From Actinomycetota bacterium (lineage in GTDB: Bacteria; Actinomycetota; Actinomycetes; Streptosporangiales; Streptosporangiaceae): a stretch of DNA of 64,000 nucleotides. The notes under the pieces were generated by a model. It made no database searches and was not told where the DNA came from. It was given only the letters and a program-made list of their open reading frames with translations. A program made the position numbers and the translations under genes. The DNA lies in NCBI GenBank assembly GCA_027314515.1, contig DAHVAR010000160.1, positions 22,199 to 86,198 of the forward strand. The letters run 5' to 3'. This document shows positions 40,922-50,282 of the stretch, one piece after another (position 1 is the first letter of the stretch; every line of letters begins with the position of its first letter).

Positions 40922-42451
40922 TTACCCTGCAGGTCTGGGACCGCTGATGCCATCCGGACTGGCAGCGGACTCGTCGCCGGCGGACTCCGTGCCGTCAGCG
41001 ATCGCATCGGGGGCGGCGGGCGCATCGGGGACGGCGGGCGCATCGGGGGCCGCGGGCGCGGACCACGCGCCGGAAGGGAGGAGCGTGCCGGTGAGGACGC
41101 GGACCGGGCTTCCGCCGGGACGATACGGCGGAGGCAGGGCCAGTATCGGGCGGTACGTCAGTTCCACCCCCCAGGACGGCCGAAGCATCTGGGGAGTACC
41201 GCTGAAGTACTTGAGCGGCTGAGAGTCGGAGACCGTCGTCCAGGCGAAAGCCAGTGCGCCGCCGACGAGGCCAAGCAGCATTCCGATGAAGAATCCGCCG
41301 AGGTTCGAGGTAATCCAGGAACCGAGCGCCAGCAGTATGGACAGCAGTGCATAGAACGTCCGCTGAGCAGGGTTGAACCAGAGCAGGATGCCGCACAACA
41401 GCAACATCATCGGAATGAGGTAGCCGGCTAGTCCCTGGATCCCGATATGAATCGCGACCTGCAGCGGACCGTGCTCGGACAGCAGGATCTCGGCGGCGCC
41501 GCCGATGACGAGCAGGCCGCCCCAGAACGGGCGACTGACCCGGAAGGCCCTGAATGCGCGCCGGACGCCGCGGAGCGATCCCGCTGTGACCCCTTGCCGC
41601 CGCCGGAGGCCGCGGGGTTGGCCGGACCTGGGCGAACGTGGTCCAGGAGACCGGCCGCGTCCGGCCGGGCGGCCGGATCCGGGCCGCTGCCAGTGATCTG
41701 GCACCCTGCCTCCGGGGTACCGGCCGCGCTCGGCAGGGCGAAGCTGCGTCAACCGGCTGGGCTGCGTCAACCGGCTGGGCTGGGGCTGGCGGCGATCTGG
41801 AAGGCGGCGATCTGGCAGGCGGCGACTCGGGATGCGCGGTTCGGGAAGCCGACCGGATCCGGCGCGCTGGCCTCGTCCGGCCGGGCGGCTGCGTTCCTCC
41901 GGGCGGCTGCCATCCGGCCGAAGGCGGATGGACAGCCGTTCCGGCTGAGGTCCCCGGCTGCGTTCGGGCTCCGGTAGCCGACGGCGCTCAGGCGCGGGGC
42001 CGCGCTCGGGCGGGCGGCGTTGCGGAATCCGTCCCGGCTCGCGCGGGCGGCCGCCCTCGCCGGCGCGCGGCGAGGGCACCCGGTTGCGTTCGGACTGCCC
42101 GGATCGGGGTTGCCCACGGCGATCTGCCAGGCCGCCGCGTTCGGGCGGCCGGGTACCGGGCTGTTGCCTGCGATCGGCCACCTGGCCCGGTTCGGCCGGG
42201 CGGGCTCCGGGCTCGCGCGGCCGGCCGCCCTCGCGGGCGCGCGGCGAGGGCACCCGGTTGTGTTCGGCCTGCCCGGATGGGGGTTGCGCACGGCGATCTG
42301 CCGGGCCGCCGCGTTCGGGCGGCCCGGTACCGGGCCCGCGCAGCCGGCCAGGCAGGGCCGTGCGCAGAGCGGGCAACCACCAGCGATCCGCCGGGCGGCG
42401 TGGCGGCAGCCGGCCGCGCTCAGCGAAGCCGCCGCCGTCGGCAGGGCTCAC
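40922..42451 (-). CDS. DUF6114 membrane protein with long Arg/Pro-rich head
   Basis: The second gene of a DUF6230-DUF6114 pair. Residues 1 to ~305 are almost only Arg, Pro, Gly, Glu, Gln and Ser, with a duplicated ~58-residue block and PSRLTQPSRLTQ. The conserved part begins near RRAFRAFRVSRPFWGGLLVI and has four membrane helices (GGLLVIGGAAEILLS; LAGYLIPMMLLLCGILLW; FYALLSILLALGSWITS; FFIGMLLGLVGGALAFAW), then a Pro/Ala tail. GTG at 42451 has AAAGGG eight bases upstream and lies 12 bases after the DUF6230 stop. The whole head may not be translated: a GTG near 41704 would give a shorter protein. Function unknown. Confidence 0.8.
   Translation of the reverse strand: MSPADGGGFAERGRLPPRRPADRWWLPALRTALPGRLRGPGTGPPERGGPADRRAQPPSGQAEHNRVPSPRAREGGRPREPGARPAEPGQVADRRQQPGTRPPERGGLADRRGQPRSGQSERNRVPSPRAGEGGRPREPGRIPQRRPPERGPAPERRRLPEPERSRGPQPERLSIRLRPDGSRPEERSRPAGRGQRAGSGRLPEPRIPSRRLPDRRLPDRRQPQPSRLTQPSRLTQLRPAERGRYPGGRVPDHWQRPGSGRPAGRGRSPGPRSPRSGQPRGLRRRQGVTAGSLRGVRRAFRAFRVSRPFWGGLLVIGGAAEILLSEHGPLQVAIHIGIQGLAGYLIPMMLLLCGILLWFNPAQRTFYALLSILLALGSWITSNLGGFFIGMLLGLVGGALAFAWTTVSDSQPLKYFSGTPQMLRPSWGVELTYRPILALPPPYRPGGSPVRVLTGTLLPSGAWSAPAAPDAPAVPDAPAAPDAIADGTESAGDESAASPDGISGPRPAG
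42037..42335. repeat. Internal 174-bp-period duplication in the DUF6114 gene
   Basis: Bases 42037-42161 and 42211-42335 are near-identical copies (~90% by eye) with a period of exactly 174 bp (58 codons), so the frame is kept. An 18-bp perfect tandem lies nearby at 41743-41760 and 41761-41778. Confidence 0.85.
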
Positions 42452-42463
42452 ATCAGGCACCCT

Positions 42464-43081
42464 TTAGCAGCTTCCGCCGAAGCGGAGGCTGAAGCCGGGC
42501 AGCGTGAAAGTTCCCGCGGTAGTGGCGTAAGCATGCTGTCGCAGGTCGGTGATGGTGACCGTGGCAGCCTGAAGGGCGAATGCGCCCGCCGGGCCCCTCA
42601 CCCCGGGCACCTGGGTGAGCTGGCTGGCATCCTCGCCCTGGCTCAGGTGCGTGAACTTAGCTCTTTTCCCGGAAAACCGGCTGGCGTCAACGACGAGGTC
42701 TGTCGCGGAAACCGGAGTTCCGTCGCCGCCGGCTCTGATGACCATCGAAAACGGCCCAACCCGGACGCTCTGGCAAAGGTCGGTTATCTTGGCCGTGCGA
42801 ATCGCCGTGGACTCGAGGGTTACCTGGTTTGAGTTGCCGGGCAGGTCGTTGAGAATCGAGTGATCCACTACCGGGAACTGCTCAAACCCATAGCCTCTCA
42901 GCAGGGCCGCAGTGACAGTGAACGGCTCGCCCGAGATGCTAATCGATACCGCGAGGACTGCCTGGGTGCTGAGCAGGATGAGCATGACGGCGAGCGCCAT
43001 AGCAGGGATCAGGGTGATCGCGAACCGCCGCCAGCGGACTCGGCCGATCCTGCCGGGCGCCGTGCCTCCGAGAGAGGCCAT
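42464..43081 (-). CDS. DUF6230 family exported protein
   Basis: A 205-residue actinobacterial protein of unknown function. After a basic start there is one hydrophobic segment (ITLIPAMALAVMLILLSTQAVLAV; signal or anchor), then a beta-rich outer domain (ISISGEPFTVTAALLRGYGF, VTITDLRQHAYATTAGTFTL). It precedes the DUF6114 gene by 12 bases and the two are probably co-translated; pairs like this are recurrent in streptomycetes. GGAGG lies seven bases before the ATG, and a perfect 8-bp hairpin (43098-43117) sits just upstream of that site. Confidence 0.85.
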   Translation of the reverse strand: MASLGGTAPGRIGRVRWRRFAITLIPAMALAVMLILLSTQAVLAVSISISGEPFTVTAALLRGYGFEQFPVVDHSILNDLPGNSNQVTLESTAIRTAKITDLCQSVRVGPFSMVIRAGGDGTPVSATDLVVDASRFSGKRAKFTHLSQGEDASQLTQVPGVRGPAGAFALQAATVTITDLRQHAYATTAGTFTLPGFSLRFGGSC

Positions 43082-43352
43082 GCTGTGCCTCCAAGATGCG
43101 GGCGGGGAGCCGCCCGCTGAGGGTTATGCCGTGACATCGCCTGCTGTTGTGGACGCTCACGCAATTTCCCAGGAGCATTGACCAGCTATTCCCCGGGGGT
43201 TGCGGGCTGGTTCTGTTCTACCTGAAGTTGTGATCTGCGGCGGGGATGACGCGCCGCGTCTTTTGCTGGCCGGCGGCTGGCCGGTTTCCGTTAGGCCCGG
43301 TGATTGACGTAATGGCCGGTTGGGCATCGCTCAGCTATGGCGGCTGCCGCAG

Positions 43353-43709
43353 TTAGTGCGTAGGGCGGCCGAGATCAGGATCGTCCGGGACGTCCAGGCC
43401 ATGCTGGCGAAGCCGGCTAGCCCGGATGTCGTCAGCGTAGGCGGCAACCGTGAATACGCTGCCGCACAGAATCAGCGCGACCATCATCACCGCGAACCAG
43501 GCCGGCGCAGGCGAGAGCACCAGCAGGATGGCGGCCACCACAGCGCAGACAGGGATGATCACCGCCAGGTGCCTCAGGACTGTCCGGCCGCGCCACCCGG
43601 CATCGGTGAGTTCGTGCCGCACCCAGTCCCGGTTCTCGGCCGGGAGCCGGAACCCGGCCGAGAACTTCAGCCAGCCGAGGATGCCGGGATCGCCGGGCAG
43701 CCTGGCCAT
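43353..43709 (-). CDS. DUF5313-like small membrane protein
   Basis: A 118-residue protein with LGWLKFSAGFRLPAENRDWV, two adjacent transmembrane helices (HLAVIIPVCAVVAAILLVL and WFAVMMVALILCGSVFTVA) and a short charged tail (DIRASRLRQHGLDVPDD). The layout fits the actinobacterial DUF5313 family. Its ATG overlaps the stop of the biotin carboxylase gene (TGATG), so it is the last gene of the carboxylase operon. Role unknown. Confidence 0.82.
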   Translation of the reverse strand: MARLPGDPGILGWLKFSAGFRLPAENRDWVRHELTDAGWRGRTVLRHLAVIIPVCAVVAAILLVLSPAPAWFAVMMVALILCGSVFTVAAYADDIRASRLRQHGLDVPDDPDLGRPTH

Positions 43710-45457
43710 CAGCGCAACTGGCAGATAACAGCGCCGGCGGGCACGGTCTGGCCGACGCCGATGCTCAGCGCGGAGACGGTGCCGGCCTTGTGCGCTGTGA
43801 GCGGCTGCTCCATCTTCATCGCCTCGAGCACGACGATGGTGTCGCCGGCTTCCACGTGCTCGCCGTCCGCGGCGACGATCTTTACGATCGTGCCCTGCAT
43901 CGGGCTGACCAGTTCATCTCCGGTCGCTGCGCTGGCCGTCGACCGGCCGCGGTGCCCGGCCGGCCCTGGCCGGGCCGTCGGGGACGGCGCAGCCGGGCCG
44001 CCGGCGCCGAAACCGGCAGGCACCGTGACTTCGAGGCGCTTGCCGCCGACCTCGACGGTGATCCGCTCGCGTGCACCGGGCTCGGCGGCTGGAGTCCCTC
44101 CTGAGTACGGCGGTATCTCCCCGGCGAACTCGGTCTCGATCCACCGGGTGTGTACTTCGAACGGCTCGGCGGTGAAAGCCGGATCGCTGACGACCGCTCG
44201 GTGGAAGGGGAGCACGGTCGGCATGCCGTCGATCTCGAACTCACCTAGCGCCCGCCGGGCACGCTGCAGCGCCTGCTCTCGGCTCGCGCCGGTGACGATG
44301 AGCTTGGCGATCAGCGAGTCGAATGCCTGCGGCACGGTCTGGCCCGCGGTGTACCCGGCGTCCAGGCGCACGCCAGGTCCGGCGGGCTGACGCCAGCCGG
44401 TGATGGTGCCGGGAGCCGGCAGGAAGCCGCGCCCAGCATCCTCGGCGTTGATGCGAAACTCGATCGAGTGGCCACGGGCCTCCGGGTCGGTATAGCCGAG
44501 TGCCTCACCGTCGGCGATGCGGAACATCTCCCGCACCATGTCGATGCCGCTGACCTCCTCGGTGACCGGGTGCTCGACTTGCAGCCGGGTATTGACCTCG
44601 AGGAAGGAAATCGTTCCGTCCTGCGCGATGAGGAATTCGCAGGTCCCGGCGCCCACGTAGCCTGCCGCGCGCAGGATGTCCGCCGACGCGGTCCGTAGTT
44701 GCTTGTCCTGCTCGGTAGTCAGGAACGGGGCCGGCGCTTCCTCGACGAGCTTCTGATGGCGGCGCTGCAATGAGCAGTCCCTGGTTGACACGATCACGAC
44801 GTTGCCGTGAGCGTCCGCAAGGCACTGCGTTTCCACATGCCGGGGCCTATCCAGGTACCGTTCGACGAAACACTCGCCGCGGCCGAACGCGGCGACTGCC
44901 TCGCGCACGGCGGATTCGAACTGGCTGGCTATCTCGTCGGTCGTCCTCGCTACCTTGAGGCCGCGGCCGCCGCCGCCGAAGGCGGCCTTGATCGCGATCG
45001 GCAGCCCGTACTGCGCGGCGAACGCCGCCGCCTCCGCTGCGCCGCTGACCGGGCCGTCGGTGCCTGCCGCCAGCGGGGCGCCGACCTGCTGCGCTATGTG
45101 CCGGGCGCGCACCTTGTCGCCGAGCGCTTCGATCGCTGCTGGCGGCGGCCCGATCCAGGTCAGTCCCGCGCCGATGACAGCGCGCGCGAACTCGGCATTC
45201 TCGGCGAGGAACCCGTAACCGGGGTGCACGGCGTCGGCGCCGCTGTCGGCTGCTGCCGCCAGTATCTTGCCGATATCCAGGTAGCTCTCGGCCGCCGTCT
45301 CGCCGCCCAGCGCGAAGGCTTCGTCGGCCATCGTGACGTGCAGTGCGTCGAGGTCCGCCGCCCCATAGACAGCCACGCTGGCCAGCCCGGCATCGCGGCA
45401 CGCCCGCACGATCCGCACCGCGATCTCGCCTCGGTTGGCGACGAGGACCTTCCGCAC
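43709..45457 (-). CDS. accA: Acyl-CoA carboxylase alpha subunit (biotin carboxylase plus BCCP)
   Basis: Carboxylates its own biotin with ATP and bicarbonate and hands CO2 to a carboxyltransferase beta subunit. The biotin carboxylase domain (1-~450) begins [20 protein letters not shown], with the ATP-grasp [10 protein letters not shown] and [21 protein letters not shown] linker leads to the carrier domain with EAMKMEQPL (biotin on Lys548). At 582 residues it is the compact actinobacterial alpha chain (AccA3-like). GTG start after GAAGGGA. It follows accE by 192 bases containing a four-unit 14-bp repeat. Confidence 0.95.
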   Translation of the reverse strand: MRKVLVANRGEIAVRIVRACRDAGLASVAVYGAADLDALHVTMADEAFALGGETAAESYLDIGKILAAAADSGADAVHPGYGFLAENAEFARAVIGAGLTWIGPPPAAIEALGDKVRARHIAQQVGAPLAAGTDGPVSGAAEAAAFAAQYGLPIAIKAAFGGGGRGLKVARTTDEIASQFESAVREAVAAFGRGECFVERYLDRPRHVETQCLADAHGNVVIVSTRDCSLQRRHQKLVEEAPAPFLTTEQDKQLRTASADILRAAGYVGAGTCEFLIAQDGTISFLEVNTRLQVEHPVTEEVSGIDMVREMFRIADGEALGYTDPEARGHSIEFRINAEDAGRGFLPAPGTITGWRQPAGPGVRLDAGYTAGQTVPQAFDSLIAKLIVTGASREQALQRARRALGEFEIDGMPTVLPFHRAVVSDPAFTAEPFEVHTRWIETEFAGEIPPYSGGTPAAEPGARERITVEVGGKRLEVTVPAGFGAGGPAAPSPTARPGPAGHRGRSTASAATGDELVSPMQGTIVKIVAADGEHVEAGDTIVVLEAMKMEQPLTAHKAGTVSALSIGVGQTVPAGAVICQLR

Positions 45458-45587
45458 CGCATGTCTCCCTTCGACCTCCAGGAGTCTAGGTGAGACCGGG
45501 TCGGGCTACCCGACGGACCACCACCCTTCGGCATTGTTAGCCACGCTCCGCGCGAACAGTGCAATCCGCTGGTTACCGCATACGCCG

Positions 45588-45643
45588 GCAGCGCTCGCCC
45601 GGCAGCCCTCGCCCGGCAGCCCTGGCCCGGCAGCGCTCGCCCG
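45588..45643. repeat. Four tandem 14-bp repeats between accE and accA
   Basis: Units GCAGCGCTCGCCCG, GCAGCCCTCGCCCG, GCAGCCCTGGCCCG and GCAGCGCTCGCCCG follow without gaps at 45588-45643. This is a small minisatellite in the mRNA between accE and accA. Confidence 0.9.
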
Positions 45644-45649
45644 CCCCGG

Positions 45650-45931
45650 CTAACGCGGAAAGGCGCTCGCCCGCCACGCACCTGGCCCGGCGACGAGCGG
45701 CGACCGGATCAGCCGGTCCCTGGCCGCCCAGCGAGAGCGCTGCGGCTGGCAGGCGGCGGCGCGAGCGCGCGCACCCGCCCTGGAGCCGAGAACAACCACG
45801 ACGGCGGCTAGCTCAGCCGGGGTTGGCTCGCCGTACACGACGGCGAGCGCCGCGTCCTGCGCGGCCTGTGCCGTCGAAGCCTGTGCCGTCGAAGCCTGTG
45901 CCGGCGAAGCCCGTGCCGTCGAATCTGGCAC
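45650..45931 (-). CDS. accE: Acyl-CoA carboxylase epsilon subunit
   Basis: A 93-residue actinobacterial protein that stabilises alpha-beta acyl-CoA carboxylase complexes. The conserved part is VVYGEPTPAELAAVVVVLGS and the end RWAARDRLIRS ... GPGAWRASAFPR. The N-terminus is ASTAQASTAQA from an in-frame 15-bp tandem repeat (four units, 45864-45923). The start is a GTG three bases after the NYN gene stop, so the two are coupled. Its presence supports a propionyl/acetyl-CoA carboxylase role for the nearby alpha and beta chains. Confidence 0.88.
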   Translation of the reverse strand: MPDSTARASPAQASTAQASTAQAAQDAALAVVYGEPTPAELAAVVVVLGSRAGARARAAACQPQRSRWAARDRLIRSPLVAGPGAWRASAFPR

Positions 45932-45934
45932 GGC

Positions 45935-46936
45935 TCAGCCCTTCGACTTGCCGAGGCCGAGGCCGAACTGGCGATGCACCCTGGCCCAGAATGCATCGCG
46001 CAGCCACTCTCGTGCCTCCTGGTACGCGCGCAACGACAAGCCGAGTTCCTTCTCCGCGTCGACGAGCAGTTCCTTGTCGATGACAGGGGGCAGGATCGGA
46101 CCGGGCAGCAGGTCGCGGATGTTGTCCTCGCCGCGGGTCAGGATCCACTTCTGCGCGACGTGCTCGCCCGCTTCCTCGACTCGTTCGCGGTCCGGGCCGA
46201 GCCGGCTTGGCGGCAGGTGCGTGACCGGCAACGGCCGTGACATGGGGCGGCTCATGTGCCGGTCGCCGAACACCTGGGCTGGCGACGGTGCCTGCGGGAC
46301 TTGCGCCTGGACCGACTGGCCGACTCTGGCCGGGCCGGGCTCGGCGGCCGCGGCCGCGGGCTCGGTGCCCAGCTGGCGGGTGAAGAAGGGCTCGATAAAA
46401 GACCGCTCGATGACATCGACAGTGTCAGACTCCCAGACCAGCCGCTCTGCCTGGTTGGTGCCGTAGGGCGGCTCCACGCCCCACAGATGGACGCGGACCC
46501 CGAACGCCTGCGCGGCTTCTACCGCGGGAACCATGTCTTCGTCGCCGGCCACCAGGATCGCATCGGTGATTGCCCGGTGCCGGGCGAGCGCCTCCATGTC
46601 GGCGCGGATCTGCGCGTCCACGCCCTTCTGCTGGCCGCGCGCGTTCAGGTTGCCAAGCCGGAGCTTGACCCACGGCATCTGGGCGATCACCCGCTGGTCG
46701 AAGGTCGGCACCCGGTCCCTGGCCGCGTCGTACCAGTAGACCCGCAGCAGCTCGCCGCGGACCTGGTCCTCTGCATGCCGGCTGAGCGCCTGGATGAGCT
46801 TGTCGGCGTCGACCTTGTACTCTTTCCTGGCTGTTGCGCCGAACAGCAGTTCCCCCGCCGAGGCGTAGATGTAGCCCACGTCGACCATGATCGCGTAGCG
46901 GGACAGCAGCGGCAGCGGCGAGCCAGTTTCGGTCAT
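45935..46936 (-). CDS. NYN domain (PIN-like) RNase-family protein
   Basis: A 333-residue protein with an N-terminal NYN domain, a PIN-like fold of known or predicted RNases. Acidic metal-binding residues are seen in YAIMVDVGYIY (Asp19), QKGVDAQIRADM and VAGDEDMVPAVEAA. A Pro/Ala linker (about 190-245) leads to a C-terminal helical domain (LVDAEKELGLSLRAYQEARE). Related to LabA/DUF88 proteins. It lies between the carboxyltransferase gene (130 bases) and accE (3 bases), so it is translated with the carboxylase operon, an unexpected partner whose target is unknown. Confidence 0.88.
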   Translation of the reverse strand: MTETGSPLPLLSRYAIMVDVGYIYASAGELLFGATARKEYKVDADKLIQALSRHAEDQVRGELLRVYWYDAARDRVPTFDQRVIAQMPWVKLRLGNLNARGQQKGVDAQIRADMEALARHRAITDAILVAGDEDMVPAVEAAQAFGVRVHLWGVEPPYGTNQAERLVWESDTVDVIERSFIEPFFTRQLGTEPAAAAAEPGPARVGQSVQAQVPQAPSPAQVFGDRHMSRPMSRPLPVTHLPPSRLGPDRERVEEAGEHVAQKWILTRGEDNIRDLLPGPILPPVIDKELLVDAEKELGLSLRAYQEAREWLRDAFWARVHRQFGLGLGKSKG

Positions 46937-47066
46937 AGTACTGACGACTCTAGTAGCTCCCCGGCTTGGCCAACTGCCAGAGCTCGGTACCAGTGCGCAA
47001 TCATGTGGTCACGCTGCGGCGTTTGTACCTGGACAGTGCCTCTGCGGCAGGGACCCGGCCGCCGCG

Positions 47067-48728
47067 CTAGAGCGGGATGTTCCCGTGCTTGCGCGGCGGT
47101 AGCGTCTGCCGCTTAGTCGCCAGCGCGCGCATCGCCCTTGTCACCTCTGACCGGGTCTCGGCGGGCCTGATGACCGCGTCCACGTAGCCGCGCTCGGCGG
47201 CGATGTAGGGGTTAAACAGAGTGTCCTCGTACTCAGTGATCCGCTGCTGGCGAAGTTCCGCGCGCTCGCGGGAGTCCGCCACGGCGGCGAGGTCCCGCCG
47301 GTACAGGATGTCCACCGCGCCGTCGGCACCCATCACCGCGATCTGCGCGGTCGGCCAGGCCAGGTTGATGTCGCCGCCCAGGTGCTTAGAGCCCATGACG
47401 TCGTAGGCGCCGCCGTACGCCTTCCGGGTGATGATTGTGATCTTGGGGACGGTCGCCTCGGCGTAGGCATAGATCAGCTTGGCGCCGCGGCGGATGATGC
47501 CACCCCACTCCTGGCCGGTTCCGGGCAGGAAGCCGGGTACGTCGACGAACGTCAGCACCGGAATGCCGAACGCGTCACAAGTCCGGACGAACCGTGCAGC
47601 CTTCTCCGATGCATCGATGTCCAGCGTGCCCGCTGAGTGCATCGGCTGGTTCGCGACGATCCCGACCGAAGCGCCGTCAACCCGGCCGAATCCGACCACG
47701 ATGTTCTGCGCGAAGCCGGCATGGATCTCCAAGAATTCACCTCCGTCGAGCACATGCTCGATCACCTTGTGCATGTCGTAGGGCTGACGCGGCGAGTCGG
47801 GAACCAGCGCGTCAAGTTCAGCGTCGTAGCTGGTCACCGCGAGCGCGGCAGCGGCGTCCGCGCCGCCTCCGCTCACTGCGGACGGGCCAGCCGGCGGCTC
47901 GTCGAGGTTGTTTGACGGCAGGTAGGACAGCAGGGCCCTGGCGAAGTCGAGACAGTCCTGCTCATCGGTGGCCTGGTAGTGAGCCACCCCGGACTTGACG
48001 TTGTGGGCGTGCGCCCCGCCTAGTTCTTCCTGGCTCACCTCCTCGCCGGTCACGGTCTTGATCACGTCGGGACCGGTGATGAACATGTACGACGTCCCCT
48101 CGACCATCAAGGTAAAGTCGGTAATGGCCGGGGAGTAGACAGCACCGCCCGCGCACGGGCCCATGATCAGCGAGATCTGCGGTATGACACCCGAGGAGAT
48201 CACGTTCCGGTAGAAGATCTCGCCGTACAGGCCAAGTGCCACGACACCTTCCTGAATCCGGGCGCCGCCGCTGTCGTTGATGCCGATCATCGGGCAGCCG
48301 GTCTTCAGCGCGTAGTCCATGACCTTGACGATCTTCTCGCCGAACACCTCGCCCAGCGATCCGCCGTTGACCGTGAAATCCTGGCTGAACACGGCCACCG
48401 GACGGCCATCGATCGTGCCGTGCCCGGTCACCACGCCGTCGCCGTACGGCCTGCTGGCGGCCATGCCGAAGTCGGTGGCCCGGTGCCGGGCGAGTTCGTC
48501 GAATTCGGTAAACGAGCCAGGGTCGAGCAGCGCGTCGATTCGCTCGCGCGCAGTCATCTTGCCCTTGGCATGCTGACGCTCGACCTGACGGGCCGCACCC
48601 GCGTGCACCGCCTCGTACCTACGCCGCTCTAGGTCGGCCAGCTTCCCGGCGGTGGTGTGCAGTTCCGGGGAACCGACGGCGCCGGCCGGCTGTGAGGCGC
48701 CGGGCGGCGCCGATGCATCCTTGGCCAT
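47067..48728 (-). CDS. accB: Acyl-CoA carboxylase beta subunit (propionyl/acetyl-CoA carboxyltransferase)
   Basis: Transfers CO2 from carboxybiotin to an acyl-CoA. It has both crotonase-like halves: [34 protein letters not shown] and [16 protein letters not shown] in the first; [20 protein letters not shown] and [20 protein letters not shown] in the second. At 553 residues with the RKHGNIPL end, it matches PccB/AccD5-type proteins. The ATG at 48728 is used; the open frame further upstream is the antisense of birA. It is divergent from birA (84 bases). Confidence 0.94.
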   Translation of the reverse strand: MAKDASAPPGASQPAGAVGSPELHTTAGKLADLERRRYEAVHAGAARQVERQHAKGKMTARERIDALLDPGSFTEFDELARHRATDFGMAASRPYGDGVVTGHGTIDGRPVAVFSQDFTVNGGSLGEVFGEKIVKVMDYALKTGCPMIGINDSGGARIQEGVVALGLYGEIFYRNVISSGVIPQISLIMGPCAGGAVYSPAITDFTLMVEGTSYMFITGPDVIKTVTGEEVSQEELGGAHAHNVKSGVAHYQATDEQDCLDFARALLSYLPSNNLDEPPAGPSAVSGGGADAAAALAVTSYDAELDALVPDSPRQPYDMHKVIEHVLDGGEFLEIHAGFAQNIVVGFGRVDGASVGIVANQPMHSAGTLDIDASEKAARFVRTCDAFGIPVLTFVDVPGFLPGTGQEWGGIIRRGAKLIYAYAEATVPKITIITRKAYGGAYDVMGSKHLGGDINLAWPTAQIAVMGADGAVDILYRRDLAAVADSRERAELRQQRITEYEDTLFNPYIAAERGYVDAVIRPAETRSEVTRAMRALATKRQTLPPRKHGNIPL

Positions 48729-48812
48729 GCCGGACAGGTTAGGGCAGAACTGCCAGGCACCGCCTGCCGGGCCAACTGGCGGCGGACGGATGAGGCGCGA
48801 GAAAGTTAGCGG

Positions 48813-49643
48813 ATGAGCAGCACGACACGGCACCCGGACCGGCCGCGCCTCGCCGAGGCGGTGCTGGCCGCCAGCGTCCTGCCCGGCTCGCAGCTGTATA
48901 CCAGCGTCCGGGTAGTCGAGCAGACCGGGTCGACGAACGCGGACCTGCTGGCGGCCGCGCGGTCGGGAGCAGCCGCAGGCGCCGTCCTGGTGGCCGAGGA
49001 GCAGACGGCTGGCCGTGGCCGGCTGGATCGCAGCTGGCAGAGCCAGCCGGGTGCCTCGCTGCTGTTCTCGGTGCTGCTGCGGCCTGATGCCGTCCCGGCA
49101 GGGAGCTGGAGCTGGCTGCCGCTGCTCGCCGGCGTCGCGACCGTGTCCGCGCTCCGCGCGCAGACGGGCGTGGATGTCAGGCTGAAGTGGCCGAACGACG
49201 TACTGGCCCGGGCGGCGGGCGGGGACCGGAAGCTGGCAGGGATCCTGGCCGAGCAGGGCGGCGATGCGGTCGTGGTCGGCATCGGCCTGAACGTCAGCGC
49301 GACGGAGGCAGAGCTTCCGCACCGGCAGGCGAGCTCGCTGTGGCTGGCCGGAGCCGCTAACCCGGACCGGCAGGCGATCCTGATCGCGCTGCTCGGCGAG
49401 CTGGAGCGCTGGTGCCTGCGCTGGTCTGGCGGACGGAATCCGGGCGATGCGGACGCTTGCGGGCTCCGCGAGGCGTACCTGCGGTCCTGCGCGACGGTCG
49501 GCCGGGAGGTCCGGGTCGAGACGCCCGGCGGGGGGATTCTGGCCGGCCGCGCCAGCGACGTGGACCACATCGGGCGGCTTCTGGTGACCGCGGCTGACGG
49601 CGTGCACGCGATCAGTGCCGGCGATGTGATCCACGTGCGCTGA
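48813..49643 (+). CDS. birA: Biotin--[acetyl-CoA-carboxylase] ligase
   Basis: Attaches biotin to the BCCP lysine. The 276-residue protein lacks the N-terminal DNA-binding domain of E. coli BirA, so it is a ligase only, as is usual in actinobacteria. Signatures: [20 protein letters not shown] (biotinyl-AMP loop), [10 protein letters not shown] and [18 protein letters not shown]. It is transcribed divergently from the carboxyltransferase gene of its own target complex. Confidence 0.95.
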   Translation: MSSTTRHPDRPRLAEAVLAASVLPGSQLYTSVRVVEQTGSTNADLLAAARSGAAAGAVLVAEEQTAGRGRLDRSWQSQPGASLLFSVLLRPDAVPAGSWSWLPLLAGVATVSALRAQTGVDVRLKWPNDVLARAAGGDRKLAGILAEQGGDAVVVGIGLNVSATEAELPHRQASSLWLAGAANPDRQAILIALLGELERWCLRWSGGRNPGDADACGLREAYLRSCATVGREVRVETPGGGILAGRASDVDHIGRLLVTAADGVHAISAGDVIHVR

Positions 49644-49693
49644 GCGCAGCTTCCGGGCTTAGGTAGCAGCGCAATCGCGTGGTCCGTGCCAGC

Positions 49694-50242
49694 ATGAGGG
49701 CTATGGCCAAAGCGGCGGGCCTTACCGAAGGCGAGCACCTGGTTATCCGGCTGCATCAGCATTGGAAGACCGTGCTGCGGCCGATCCTGGTCCTCGCGGC
49801 GACCGTGGTCGCGCTGCTGGCCCTGCTGCTGCTGGTGCCGGCCGTCCGGGACTCGGCGCCCGCCCGGATTGCGGTCGGCGTGGTCGCGCTGGTGCTGGTG
49901 ATCGCCTGGGTTGCCCGCCCGCTGCTGCGCTGGCGGACGACGAGTTACGAGCTGACCAGCCGCCGGCTGCGACTGCGCGCCGGGATCTTCACCAGGACCG
50001 GCCGCGATTTCCCGCTGTCGAAGATCAGCGACGTGTCCTTCGCGCAGGGGCTGCTGGATCGCCTGCTTGACTGCGGCCAGCTGATCGTCGAGTCGGCGGG
50101 CGAGCGCGGCCAGCTGGTGCTCACCGAGATTCCGCATGTCCAGTACGTGCAGGCAACCCTTTTCCAGCTCGTCGAGAACGAGCAGGACAGGCTGGCATAC
50201 GAGCAGCCGTCCGGGGAACATCAGCCGCCGCGACCTGGTTAG
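49694..50242 (+). CDS. PH domain (YdbS/bPH2-like) membrane protein
   Basis: A 182-residue protein with two membrane helices (VLRPILVLAATVVALLALLL and IAVGVVALVLVIAWVA) followed by a bacterial PH domain (TTSYELTSRRLRLRAGIFTR, DFPLSKISDVSFAQGLLDRL). The position after birA is conserved in actinobacteria. ATG at 49694 or 49703 are both possible; the first is annotated. Function unknown. Confidence 0.87.
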   Translation: MRAMAKAAGLTEGEHLVIRLHQHWKTVLRPILVLAATVVALLALLLLVPAVRDSAPARIAVGVVALVLVIAWVARPLLRWRTTSYELTSRRLRLRAGIFTRTGRDFPLSKISDVSFAQGLLDRLLDCGQLIVESAGERGQLVLTEIPHVQYVQATLFQLVENEQDRLAYEQPSGEHQPPRPG

Positions 50243-50282
50243 CCTGAGCGGAATGGCTTCAGCATCAGGAACGGGGGGGCTT

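Noticed and set aside
42037..42335. CRISPR-like array from repeated blocks
   Set aside because: Only two long imperfect copies with a period of 174 bp, in frame within a coding sequence; no short repeats with unique spacers.
42020..42832. 270-codon plus-strand frame opposite the DUF6114 and DUF6230 genes
   Set aside because: It overlaps two genes with membrane domains and family matches; the frame is open because of the repetitive GC-rich sequence.
45588..45643. CRISPR array at the 14-bp repeats
   Set aside because: The units are directly adjacent with no spacers, and no cas genes are present.
48729..49634. Minus-strand extension of the carboxyltransferase frame through birA
   Set aside because: It is the antisense of birA; the family start is at the ATG 48728.
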